NCBI GenBank assembly: GCA_036674765.1
Contig: JARVKI010000010.1
Span: 372,001 to 436,000 of the forward strand
Length of the DNA stretch: 64,000 bases
Direction of reading: 5' to 3'
DNA from: Seiridium cupressi
Taxonomy: Eukaryota; Ascomycota; Sordariomycetes; Amphisphaeriales; Sporocadaceae
Shown: positions 34,674-46,300 of the stretch, piece after piece
Numbering within the stretch: position 1 is the first letter of the stretch
Layout: every line of letters starts with the position of its first letter
Notes under the pieces: model-generated
Database searches by the model: none
Told to the model about the DNA's origin: nothing
Seen by the model: the letters and a program-made list of their open reading frames with translations, nothing else
Made by a program: the position numbers and the translations under genes

Positions 34674-35075
34674 AAAAGTCGCAATATGATGAGTTGTCGC
34701 GCTTTTCCTCTCCATTAGCTGGGACGAGTATAGTAGCGCACAGACCAGCTTTGCTCTCCACTAGCTTGGACTAGTGTAAACCACATGTGGGGCACAGACT
34801 AATGGTCACATGACCTTGTCCGCCGTGGACGGGGTTGTATGGTCTTGGAACAAGATTTGCGATGGAACATGGATAAAAACACAATGAGACTGACTCGATA
34901 CCCGGATGTCTCTCTTGGACGACTTGATGAGTTTTTGGTTCTAGATCAATGTCACTAGTTTCTACATATTGTAGATTTAATGTAGGGACGAAGAGAACAC
35001 TTTTTTGACATGAAAGGTCGCAATACGATAAGTTGTGCTGGAGACGAAAACTCTCCACTAGCTGGGACTAGTATA
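34674..35075. repeat. three copies of a 25-bp motif plus paired flanks
   Basis: CTCTCC(A/C)-TTAGCTGGGAC-type motif, consensus CTCTCCAYTAGCTKGGACKAGT then RTA, at 34708-34732, 34754-34778 and 35051-35075. A second shared block, GTCGCAATAYGATRAGTTGT, precedes copies 1 and 3 (from about 34678 and 35017). It begins right after the glutamine synthetase stop codon. Copies 1 and 3 look like an old duplication of about 60 bp. Confidence 0.6.
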
Positions 35076-37400
35076 AGCTACTGTGTGCGGCGACGGTCAT
35101 GTAACCTGGACATTTGACCAGACTCAACTAACCTTTCTCCCACTACCGTCCGACCACCTATGAGTTCTGCATCGAAATCGCCCAAGCTCAGACGTAGGTA
35201 CGACTGCGCGGGCGGCAACCGTCGTGAACCATAAGCGATTTCAGAGCAGGTGCACTAGTTGCAATGGAAGGTATACCGAGCTGGGTAGTACTCGGTGGCA
35301 GCACATTGACGCGCAGATGATGCGATGCTATCCATGGATCTCAGCACCCAGGTAGGCTATAGCTTCGTCACTCGTCACAATGCTTGGATTAAGGGCGACT
35401 TAAATCCGCGCAAGGGCTGCTCAATCAGTGGTGTGATCTCCATGGTGTTTTCCAGACCATCTCCTTTCCAATTCCCAACAACAATCTCCAAAAGAATGAA
35501 ACACTGACGTCCCAAAAGAACAATATCAATTCCTGAAAAGCTGTCCCTTGATTTCATTTGACGAGAATGACGAACTATTTCCAGAACCAATCGTCGACCC
35601 CTCGTCAGACGCATTTACAGAGGAAAGGAAGTTGCGAGCAATGACAAGGCACTGCCGAAGACCGGCGTTACAGTCATCTACACTTCCCTAGGCTTTGTCG
35701 ACTCTCGAGGCACTGGCGGACCAGGTTGCGTCCTTCCGGGACTCAATTTCACGATTCGAAGAGCTATTACAACAGCGACGAGAAGCAAGACCATAAAATC
35801 TCGTGCCACGGCAGAATCCTTGTCACTAAACCAGCATTCAAGATACGGGCCTAGACGGACGAATGCAACACCTCATTACAGGTTCGACACGAGCCATGAC
35901 ATATACCAGCGGCTCAGAAACAGTGGCAGCGGTGCCGGCGTGAATGGAAGAGATTCCCAGATGGGGGTACCGAAAGAATAGCGTAGATCGCAAGAGTAGT
36001 TGAGGGCTGGACCTCGAACGGCACGGATATGCAACTGCAGAACCACTGAGCGCCTTGATTAACCGTGTCAGCCAGTGACGTCTCGCTATCGCTATCAAGC
36101 GACTGCTCTGACGGCATTACAGTCTAACTGTGGCTCTACTAGCTGCCGTTCTGGTTCCTGCGCCCACGGCGTTGCACAACTCGAGTATGATGGAATATCC
36201 CAACATTAGGCATTGGAAAGAACCTGGTTATATGTATATGTTCCTTTGGGTCCGTAGGGCGTGTGGGTATTAGAATACTGTGATTCCTGGAAGGTCCGCA
36301 GACAGAGAATTTGGAGTTTATTTAGATCATTCGAATGTGAAGGGCCCATGGCTCTCATCATCCAAAATTCTCTCCATTCGTCGTCATTCGGGGATCACCA
36401 AATTGGGTCCGACGTAGATGCCCACAGTAGCGAGTCGCTCTCCTATTTTGTATTGACGACTTCTATGCTGCCACACTGCGACAACTACTTGTCCCACGCA
36501 TCAGCCGTGAAGCTACATGGGTGCACTCGTTTTTGACCTTCACAACATGGGTAGTCTATAAGTCGCTCCCGGATGCACTCCCGACCCAAATGATTGTGAG
36601 CTCCATTCCAAAGTGTTAATGGCCAGACCAAATGCTCAGCTACTAAGAGCAATACCATTCCAGGCTACAGGAGAAACACCCTGGTCCCCTCCGTTTCGTG
36701 TCTGCTCGGGTGGCGACTGGGGGTCATATGGTGCAAAAGATTTCCTCGGCGCGTTGGTGACAGCACCCCTCGTCTGCATGGAAGCCTTGAAATCAATATA
36801 GACCTCTCGTAAAGCAGCGGTTACTGTTAATATTTGTAGGCCTGAGCCAACAGCAGGCTTCAAAGAGTTCCACTGCTTAACGGGGACATAGCCTTGAAGC
36901 GTACCCATCAGGTACCTCTTGATGAACGCTCTCCAACAGTTTGCTTGTGGTTCCAATTGTGACGGGGAACTGGCTTAGGCTTGTTCGGGTTTCTGTCTCC
37001 CAGTCAGCACGGAATCTAACATATGGCTACGTATAAGAGTGCCTGTACCGTACACTGTAGTGTTCTTGCTAGCATGAGTTCCAGTGGATTATCAAGTGCA
37101 TCGTTTATGAGATAGTCTAGCCTTCGGAAGTTGCTTGTAGAGTTTGAAATAGTTAACGCTCTGTGGTCTCTGATTCAACGAGTCCCAGCCACGAAGGTAC
37201 TGACAAAAGAAACAGCTGTCTCGAGGCAACAGCGCGAAGTCCTATATCGGCTCAACACATAATCCCATGTCGTCCATGTTATAAGGTTGTTATCTAGTAT
37301 AATGACATACATGAGTGAAAGTTGACATTCAAATTTGAAACTTCAAGAAGTTTTGACGGCCGAATCCTAGCTTCGAGGTCGCCTTGGAGAGAAAGTCTTG
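35076..37400. other. gene-poor region
   Basis: No recognisable gene. Short frames on both strands without domains. No clear terminal inverted repeats seen. Confidence 0.4.
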
Positions 37401-37525
37401 CTGAATTAAGGCCCGTTTAAATTTCTTTTTGGATAGATATCCACCCACACAAGTTAGCCTTCTATTTTATTAATACAATTTTATAATTCTCTTTTTTACC
37501 ATAAGGACCTTATAACGATTTTATG

Positions 37526-37597
37526 CCTTTCTTCTTTTCCTCTTTTTCTTCTTTTTTTTTTTTTTTTCCTTTTCCTTTTCTTTCTCCTTTTCCTTCT
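37526..37597 (+). repeat. 72-nt uninterrupted pyrimidine tract
   Basis: Only C and T on the plus strand, including 16 T in a row at 37552-37567. It lies within a wider AT-rich stretch (about 37410-37720). Could be a very pyrimidine-rich leader or promoter element, or simple-sequence expansion. Confidence 0.8.
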
Positions 37598-37719
37598 GCT
37601 TTTCCTTCTATTCCTTATAAATAAATCCTTCCAGTGCACTTTTACTACTATAATGTCTATCTTCGTTATACCTATGGATATTTCCTGTACATCTTTGGCC
37701 TATTTATAAATACATTCCT

Positions 37720-37739
37720 CCATCCATCCATCCATCCAT
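37720..37739 (+). repeat. CCAT microsatellite
   Basis: Five perfect CCAT units. Confidence 0.85.
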
Positions 37740-38280
37740 TATTACCACCATGATGTCCATCTTTGCCGTGCCCGGTTATCTTGGCGCCAAGGGCAGGTAG
37801 CTTGCGCTCCGTCTCACTTCATCCCAGCTGAGCGTGCGAAACGGGCTCTCCAATCCTGGTTTCTGACTCATTGTATTTCCTACCGATGGCGGCGAGATAG
37901 TATGGCCTCCAGAGGTGGCCGGGAGTCACCGGGCAAATCTTTGGAAAGATGGACCTGGCTGCGGTAATGGTGCCCTGGGTTTTGCGGCGGCCGGGACCAC
38001 CAGGTCATCCCCATAGGCAGGGAGGGGAGCAATTTTCACCTGTCCGTCTCATCTATACGCCTTTGCTGCACTGAGTTCAGCCACGGCGACAGATCCAATT
38101 GTCGACTGCCTAGAGTTGCTCGAGATTGACTCCCGCCTCAACTACCTCTGAGTTATCTCTTTCCCCCTTCTATTCAACATTGCTAAACCTCTTGTAACAC
38201 CTTACATATTGCCTTACAACTATACAGCAAAAAATACAGCGATTGAGTGAGACCATACATCGGCTGGTGGCCTCTGTCGT

Positions 38281-38964
38281 ATGTTCGTTACACATATCGG
38301 CCTCTCTGTATGTCGTGCCAATAACGACTACAATGCGACCTGTCATGTTTCTAATATTCCTACCACAGTAGCCATCTCATCCGTTGGGACACCACCAGGA
38401 CTCTCCCATACCATACCACCAGCCGTTGGAACACTTGGAACACCTCCAGCAGCACTAGTCCTGGGCAAGCGTGAGGCTGGCAGCCAAGGCGGTCGCAAGT
38501 TCACCGCACCTGAGATTGCCAAGTTGTCGAGTCGATGCACGCCTTTCGTATCCCACGCTTTGGCCAGCCCACGGCTGGCGGCCAAGGCGGTCGCGAGTTC
38601 ACTGCGCCGGAGATTGCCAGGACACCTCATCCATAACCTGCTGAGATCGCTTAGACACTCGCAACGTGACATTGGATATCCAGGAGTTTGTGTTCCATCT
38701 CTACTATGGCAAAGACAGAATCTTTTCCTATGGCAAAAGCAGAGTTTGTTCCTCCATCTCCTTACATCAGAAACAATCCACACCCTGCTGAGATCTTGGG
38801 CCTCGGTAAGTAGTGTACTCGATGTGTTATTCCTTTTCGCTCAAGCCCTACCTCGCTATCTGTTATTCACACGCTCTCTACTGAAAGCAATCCACGAGTG
38901 GACTTTCCTCTTCATACATCTTCTTTTCCACTGCTTTACTCTTTTTTTAACCATACAATTTTAA
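38281..38964 (+). pseudogene. repeat-bearing open frame, probably debris
   Basis: A 227-codon frame without known domain. It contains an approximate direct duplication: 38475-38520 and 38573-38618 share about 40 of 46 bases (core GCCAAGGCGGTCGC), offset by 98 bp and in different frames, so the duplication did not preserve one protein repeat. A second pair around CCTGCTGAGATC (near 38636 and 38786) follows. Hence this is more likely a relic of a tandem-repeat sequence than a working gene. Confidence 0.3.
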
Positions 38965-39305
38965 GGTATATCATTAAGATCCGATATCTTAACCCGCCAT
39001 CACCACCGGAAGCTTGCGTCTATTACTGACTCGACTCGACCATCCAAAGTTAATACCAAACAACCGGACATCATAGCTCACTATCGCTCCTTGAAGGCTT
39101 GCATCTACTCTTTACCGCATCTTCAATGACTGTAAGCTGCACGCCAAGGGAGTCCAAAGTATGAGGGCGTGCGTCTCGGCATAATGGCGTAGGCCCGTAT
39201 TGGGTGGGAAACGATGGCAAATCTCCAATTATCGTACCTCGAAGCCACCGGCATTCACCCAGTTTCTTCGGATTTGTCGTACCGAGAAAACTCCCTTCAT
39301 TGTTG

Positions 39306-39430
39306 CAATGAGCGAGTACCGCAATCCTAATATACCTGTTAGTGAGGCAGATCGCCAACGCAATCCCAACACGCATGTTCATGAGGCAGGTCAACGAATA
39401 CGGCAACCCTAATGTACCCGTTAGTGAGGA
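39306..39430 (+). repeat. decayed tandem repeat, unit about 40 bp
   Basis: Three diverged copies of a unit containing GCAATCCTAATATACC and GTTAGTGAGG. In one frame the first copies read YRNPNIPVSEADRQ and the last, in a shifted frame, YGNPNVPVSE, so a peptide repeat has been broken by a small indel. Confidence 0.6.
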
Positions 39431-39570
39431 TCGCCCACATGAGACCAGAACTCGACCTGGAGCCATTGTTCGTCGCTGGTATTAGAGTTTATTCTCCTCT
39501 ATCTCAGTGGCATCTTGAGAGATCTTCGCGGCCATCTGTCTAAGGCTCAAGCACCCGCGAAAGCTACAGA

Positions 39571-39786
39571 CAAGTCGGATACATTTCCCACTTCTAAGCA
39601 AGTCGTCTGAGATACAACCGTCCTTCCCCATGCTCGCGGTCGTCTTATCGGGGCCACAGCACACCAAGGTCAAATCGGACCTGCCTCCTACTTTTAAGTA
39701 AGTCATTCCCGGTGCACACATCCCTCCCTATGATCCTGTGAATACTAAGGCCAGATCAGACTTAACCCCTCCTTCCAAGCAAATAT
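39571..39786 (+). repeat. decayed tandem repeat, unit about 80-96 bp
   Basis: Three copies starting near 39571, 39667 and 39748. The conserved part reads as TK(V/A)(K/R)SDLPPT-SKQ-like peptide in each copy, but stop codons and frame changes separate them. This looks like the remains of a gene with a roughly 30-residue repeat. Confidence 0.55.
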
Positions 39787-40751
39787 CTCACATCGAGGAA
39801 CGCACCAGAACCTTGGAGTTAAGCCAGGAATTGTCTTCGCAACCCCTAGAGCCAACCCCTTCTCCCGAAGTTGAGGATCTATTTTGCCGACTCCCCTTAT
39901 CTACATTGTTCTATCAACCAGTGGCTGTTCATCTTGGACCCCTGTGGTGGTTATGAATACGACTTCGTTTGGGAATCATTCCTTCCTGTGGATTTTCAAA
40001 GGCCGCCGGGAGTGCACCAGACCCGCCACCCATGGCAAAGATAGAATCTTTTGAGAGAAGTCGCCCGCCTGACGCGGAAATCCACCGCCACCGCTCGCAG
40101 CCTCGTCAATCATCTATTTATTCTCGTTGCCTAAGAGAAATTCTATAGGACTACCCGCGCTTATCGGATCGACGCACTATTGTTGCCCCATACGCTCGGC
40201 ATTTTGGTTTCGTGGGACTCGAACTTTTATTCTTGCGCTACCCCTTCAATGGCAAATACGGCGTAACTTCGATAACTCACATTGCAAGCATTGTCTACTA
40301 CACCCACCGCTGACTCACTTGATCGATTGGTGAACTCGGTCTCACTACTCTGTTAGTTATTCCAAAAACTTGAGAAGATCGTGACGGCGGAGTGAGGATC
40401 TTTCTTGTGGTGTGGCGATGAAGGAGAAATTCTATCACAACCTCTACAAGGACCAGCTTCCTCTTATGCCAGAAAATTGAGGATATTCCTCCCTCAGAGA
40501 TGCCTTGCGGCCATCAAGTCAACTCGGCGCGCATTTTCTGATGACGAAGAATGTGCTCGACCTGGTCTCCAACGTCAAAATTGCACGTGTCGAGCAGGGC
40601 GTCCAAGATCTTGGCCGCTAAGCCAGACATATTAGCGATTTCCTAGAGGTAGCCGTGGTTAGCTCCTGCTTTTCCAGATGTTACGTCGTTTTCAGAATCT
40701 GGTGGGCAGTGATGGGCCTCCCTGATTAGCATTCTCAACATCGCCTACGTT

Positions 40752-40897
40752 CCGTCTCGGGAGAATGAGCTGGCATATCGTGTTTTCCGTCTCGAAAGCG
40801 GAAAGGAGCTTGCACATCGCGTGTTCCAGCGCAGGAGAACGAACTGGCACTTCACGTGTTCCGCCTTGGGAGAATGAGCTTGCACATTGCGTGTCCT
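40752..40897 (+). repeat. decayed tandem repeat, unit about 36 bp (peptide ENELAxRVFRLG)
   Basis: Four adjacent copies of a unit reading, when frames are allowed to shift, as ENELAYRVFRL, GKELAHRVFQ, ENELALHVF and ENELAHCV. The open frame is interrupted by indels. A regular 12-residue peptide repeat is indicated. Confidence 0.6.
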
Positions 40898-41092
40898 ATT
40901 CGGTAAATAACGAAAAATCATTCCTTCTAGCCTCTGATGATAGCTAGATGCTAAAATATATTACAGACCATCCGGTACTACGAGACTCGGGCTGCATTGA
41001 CTCCTCTGGACCCAGGTGGGGCAAACCACCGAGTCATTCGCTTTGTATTCCTCGATGTTGCCAGTCGGGGGACTGTTTGGCTCAACAAGAAG

Positions 41093-41165
41093 TAATGGCA
41101 AGCACTCAGCCAGAGAGTAATGGCAAATATTCGGCCAAAGACCAATGGCAAGCACTAGGCCAGAA
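41093..41165 (+). repeat. tandem repeat, unit about 24 bp
   Basis: Three copies of a unit like AATGGCAAGCACTCAGCCAG. The second copy is the most diverged (AATGGCAAATATTCGGCCA). Confidence 0.65.
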
Positions 41166-41763
41166 TGTCTGTCATGGTAGACCCAGACTTTTGTCGGAAC
41201 AGAGTTGCAACTTGTCTTGCTCTCGGCATCCGTTTTTCGAGAAGAGAGAGCACGAAGGCAACAGACCCAGATGGATGCCAATCTTGCTCTCAAACTGGCC
41301 GAAGACAAGATGCGACCCACAAGCGCACAGGCCTCACCACCGATCGAGCAAGGCTGTATATGGCGTTATCAGCGACATAGAAAGGACACGCAGAGAAAGT
41401 GTCATTGTCAGAGGATTACGCCAACAGAGCCCCCACTCCTGCCCCGTCAAGCCGGCCGCTACCAGTAAATGTTTAGACAATTGGAGGACGCCATTTACAA
41501 AAAGAACCGGCGGCCCCTTCTGGCGCGTGCCGAGACTGGAAACCTGGAGGAGACTGTGAACAACTTCGTCAAGGACTGATGACTTGACAACAAGATGAAC
41601 AAGAAGCTGCGATTTGGCGCGACCCGGTCCCCGGGCTTGATGACTGCTAATCTCCCGGTCGATGCAGCTATGTTGGACAAGACCGAGATGGTATCACAGA
41701 ATAAGCTCTGCTGGTACGTTGGTTCAATTGAGTTGCTTGTGTGTGTTTCTATCTGCTTGAGGC

Positions 41764-41790
41764 GCTGAAAACGCTGAAAACGCTGAAAAC
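41764..41790 (+). repeat. three perfect 9-bp repeats
   Basis: GCTGAAAAC three times in tandem, preserved exactly unlike the neighbouring decayed repeats. Confidence 0.85.
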
Positions 41791-43364
41791 GCCGTATCCA
41801 GCCACGCGGCTAGTGGTCGTTATCAGGGGCAATCCACCAGTTTGACAAATGGACACCTTAATTTCTCAGGTTCGAGAAGCGAAGTATATCATCAAGGCAC
41901 AAAACTGATATGATCTCTTGTACAGATGAGATCTCCTACATGCCGGTGCTAGACTCAGGAGTAGGCGATAGGGAGTGGCGAGTTGGATTTCACTTGCGGC
42001 CAGCAGCTTCCAGCAGCAGGTGCTTGATCTTCAAAGCACGTAAGACTTGCCAGCTTGGCACAAGATCGGAATGACAACCGATGTCATCATACACAACACC
42101 ATAATGCTTCCATCTATAAAGTGGAGGCACGTATTCAAGAGTAGGGGGACATCCCGACGAAACTGTCCCTGGTCGACCTAGTCCTGGAAAGGCTCGCGAA
42201 CCAGAAGCAGCTCAGAGACGACGAGGATGATCCGTGGGTTTTTCTGACGGACGTGCTCCTTCACGTGGCCTGAACGCAGCGAAGAGCGGGTTTAGGTGTA
42301 GTACTGTTCGAGTTGTTGAGGTCCATGAACGGTCGACAAAACACCTGTTGGCCACATGGAGCACGGGAATGTTACGACGGACGTTTCGCTGGAAGACTGT
42401 GTGGAGAGGGCACGTGGATCGTGGGGCAGTTTGCCTCTATAGTCAGACAAGCAGCAGCAGATAGCTCCAAATCACACACCTTTTTATCACTCTTTTCTAT
42501 GGTTGTTGCTCGTTCAGATCCCACAACTGCTTAGCATCAGCCTTCCGCTGCCACGGACACATGACCGACATTAAACACATACCGCATGGTTCGTGCGCTA
42601 GGGTAGACAAGCTACCTAGTGTAGTGATTTCTGAGGAGGGTTCCCTTCTCAGCGTAACAACAATGTAATACAGTGCCCTTACATCCATCCGCTCAACGAC
42701 GAAGCAATCATGACGTAAGCGGACAAGATATTTATGGTACTAACAAAGTTCACGAACGGGAGCAAAAGAGGTGAAGACTTAGAGCTGTAGGAGCCACTGC
42801 GGCAAATAATCAGGATTGCGGCTGAACTGAGCGCCTCAAGGTATGCATATTGTAAATATGTATCAGCCGATGTTTTGCTCTACATCATGCTTCTCGTGTG
42901 TTTCGTCATGCACGATGTATCGAGCCATCACCCAGGCGTTAAATAGATCATTCAATCAGTTGATTGAAATAAACCATAGATAAAACTACAGTGGGTTAAA
43001 TTGTGGCCTCTGCCATGCAGGTTTGACCGAAGCCCCCGAGGGATCACCAATGGTTTCGATTTCAACTTATATGTCGTCGTGGATTACCAAGAATAGAACT
43101 TTGCAGATGACGGTGAAAGCGACGCGATCAAAAACTTTCCGAATAATACGGAACAATAGAGAATAATGTCCTAGCTTGCGAGCGTTACCCCGTCCTACCG
43201 AAGCTCGACCACCAAGCAACTACTGATTTTTCAGCTAGGAGCCAAATTTTCAGTCCTTCAATTTTAATTGAGGGAACCGAATTCACCCCCGCCTGCACTG
43301 AAATCCTCCTTTACGCAACTCAACAACATGACACCGCTGTAGCACCATAACTCAATACGGAAGC
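41791..43364. other. gene-poor region upstream of the helicase gene
   Basis: No gene recognised. Only short frames; the last few hundred bases are the presumed helicase promoter. Confidence 0.4.
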
Positions 43365-46300
43365 ATGTTTTCAACGTCGCGAGTTTTGCCGTCAAGCGGT
43401 GCTCCGAAGCACGACAATGACCACGCCAACATTGCAAACATACGGATCCTTCCAACCACAGATGAGATCCTCTCGAAAGGAGCTCCCTACTTACCCCTCT
43501 ACGACCAATCGAAATGGCAGGTTCAAGGCCTCCCGGGCCTCTTGGATCGTCATTTTCGCCTTCTACGAGAAGACAACCTCGGACCCATTCGAGACATCAT
43601 CAAGAGCCATCTTCAGGGCAGTCCAAACAAGGGAAATGGTCCGCGAACTAACGAATACAAGTTACAGAGCCTCAGGGTCGCCTATGACAGGATCAATGGA
43701 TTCGAGCTACATGCATCCGTCAGGCAGCCGCCCGAGGTCGCCAATCGACGCACCCCAGCTCACCGTGAGCAGTGGTGGGTCGACTCCAAGAACCTTGACT
43801 GGGAAAGACTAGTATGTCTCGTTGGTCGAGGCCATGCCATGTTCTGTGTGATTTCTCGGGCAACTTGTCGAACTTTTGCCCAATTGACCGAGAAGAAGGA
43901 CAAATCCAAGAAGAAGCGACTGCGGAAATACGACCCTAAGCGAACCCTGTTTGGGGCAAAGGACTTTGCGTACTTTGTATTGCAGCCGGTTGATCTCGAC
44001 GCACGTGATATCGACTTTATGCTGAGTCTCGGCTCATCAAGCGGTGTAACTGTAGTAGAGTTCCCAACGCTCCTCCTAGCTTCTTTCAAGCCAACACTAT
44101 CGACTTTGCAAGCCATGTCCAGGCTTCCTCAGATACCGAGTGAGTGCATTTTTGGTGGTCCTAATCTGGAAACCGGTAGAGAATGCTGACTTGATTCCGT
44201 CTAATTAGTGGGCGAATATTTGGTCGGCAGTATCGGCCAACGAAGAGACAACAGCCAGGTCGACGAGCACGTCCCACCTCCTCCGTACGCTTCGAAGAAT
44301 TTCCGATTCAACCTTAGCCCTTTGACTAGAGATGGGAGCAATCTATTCTATCCAGTGCGGAATGAGCCAGATATCAAGGAGCTCTGTGCCAAGTCTAGTC
44401 TTGACGAAGGACAGGCCAAAGCACTGTTCAATGCTCTCCGACGACGTTTGGCGATATGCCAAGGCCCCCCAGGAACGGGAAAGAGCTACACTGGCGAGGC
44501 AATCATCGACGTGCTTCTGGCAAATAAATCGAAAGCAAACCTTGGGCCAATCATCTGCATTTGCCAGACAAACCATGCTCTGGATCAATTCTTAGAGCAT
44601 TTGTACCTACGCAAGGGTATTCGACGTATCGTTCGCTTGGGCTCTCAGAGCAAGTCTACCGTCATCGAAGAACTCACTCTTCACAAGATCATGGACTTGA
44701 GACCACCTCAAATTCATGAGCAGATCCTGAACGGGAAGCGAAACAACGCACGCAGGAAGGCAGCCAAGAAGGTCATCGATGCGCTTGCAAAGTTCGAATT
44801 GACGGAGCCTCACGGACTTCAAGAGCTTGTTCGAGAAATCTACGAACTGAATGAGCAATTCAAAGCCCACGCGAAGGTGGTTGATGACGGCTGGTCGGAA
44901 GCCAAAGTCAAAGTTCTACGTGAGTTTGACGTAATCGGTGTCACGACAAGCGGCCTTGCTCGATTCCATGATATGCTGAGTCAAGTTATGAGCAAGGTTG
45001 TGATCTGCGAAGAAGCCGGTGAAGTTCTGGAAGCGCACACACTTTGTGCTCTAATGCCTTACACGCAACACCTCATTCTCATAGGTGACCACCAACAGCT
45101 AAGACCGATGACCAATAAGTGGGATCTCCAAGTCGCCAATCCTGATGGTAGACCGTATTCGTGGGACATTTCTTTATTCGAAAGACTTGTCAAGCCTCTG
45201 TTGCAGAGCGAAAAAAGGCTGCCATTTGATACTCTTAATATCCAAAGGCGAATGCACCCAATCATCTCGGACCTCGTGCGATCCATCTCGTACCCGCAAT
45301 TGCAAGATGCAGAGAACGTTAGGCAATATCCCTCTTTGGCTGGGTTCAAACGACGTCTCTTTTGGTTTCATCACACCCAGCTTGAAGATGGATCGAGCAT
45401 TGATCGAAATAAAGATTTTTCTTTCACCAATCGCTTCGAGGTTGGGGTCGTCAAAACCGTATTAGGTTATTTGAATCGACAGAACGTGTATGGTGACGGT
45501 GAGATCGCTATACTGACTCCGTACGCCGGTCAGCTTCGCCAATTAAAGGTTCAACTGGGGACCACGTACAATATCAGCATGAATGAGCTAGATACTGCTG
45601 AACTTGAAAAACGTAACATGATGGTCAATCTTGGTGGCATGGCCGGCAGGACCCGCATACGTATCGCGACCGTCGACAATTTCCAAGGAGAGGAAGCTTC
45701 TGTTGTGATCATATCACTTGTTAGGAGTAACCCCGCCCGCAACTGCGGATTTCTCAACCAAGAAAATCGCATCAGCGTGCTTTTGTCCCGCGCTAAACAC
45801 GGAATGATCATCATTGGAAATGCTGAAACCTACAGCCCGAACGATACCTGGTGGGAAGTCATTCAGAAGATGCAAAAGGACGGGAATATTGGGCCCAGTT
45901 TTGAACTCGAATGTCCTAGGCACAATGAAATGACCATAATGGCGTCTACTGCTCAACATTTTGCTGCCGGACGTTGCACAGAATGCCAGTCCCCCTCCAT
46001 CCAGAACGGATATGGGGCAGGCCTGAACAAAATCAATGCGCCCCCGGGAAGTTTTGGTACAGTCTCGAAAGTACTCGAGAAACCAATCGTCAAACCTGGG
46101 GCACTCCCGAGGGGCTATATCATGCCACACCAAAGAACATCGAAACAGCCAAATATACCACTGGGCGGTCTTCAGGTCACCTCACATCAATCTCTCGTCT
46201 CTTCCACGGATGCAATACGCCCGGGTAAGCCCGACAATCCACTAATCGATATGAACAACTCAGATAGTCGCACGTCCCTGCCTCTTGAGAGCGGTAAGGC

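Noticed and set aside
36636..36956. 106-codon minus-strand frame
   Set aside because: No recognisable feature and isolated in a gene-poor region.
38281..41165. LTR retrotransposon or DNA transposon
   Set aside because: No reverse transcriptase, integrase or transposase motif and no long terminal or inverted repeats were seen; the repeats are short tandem units.
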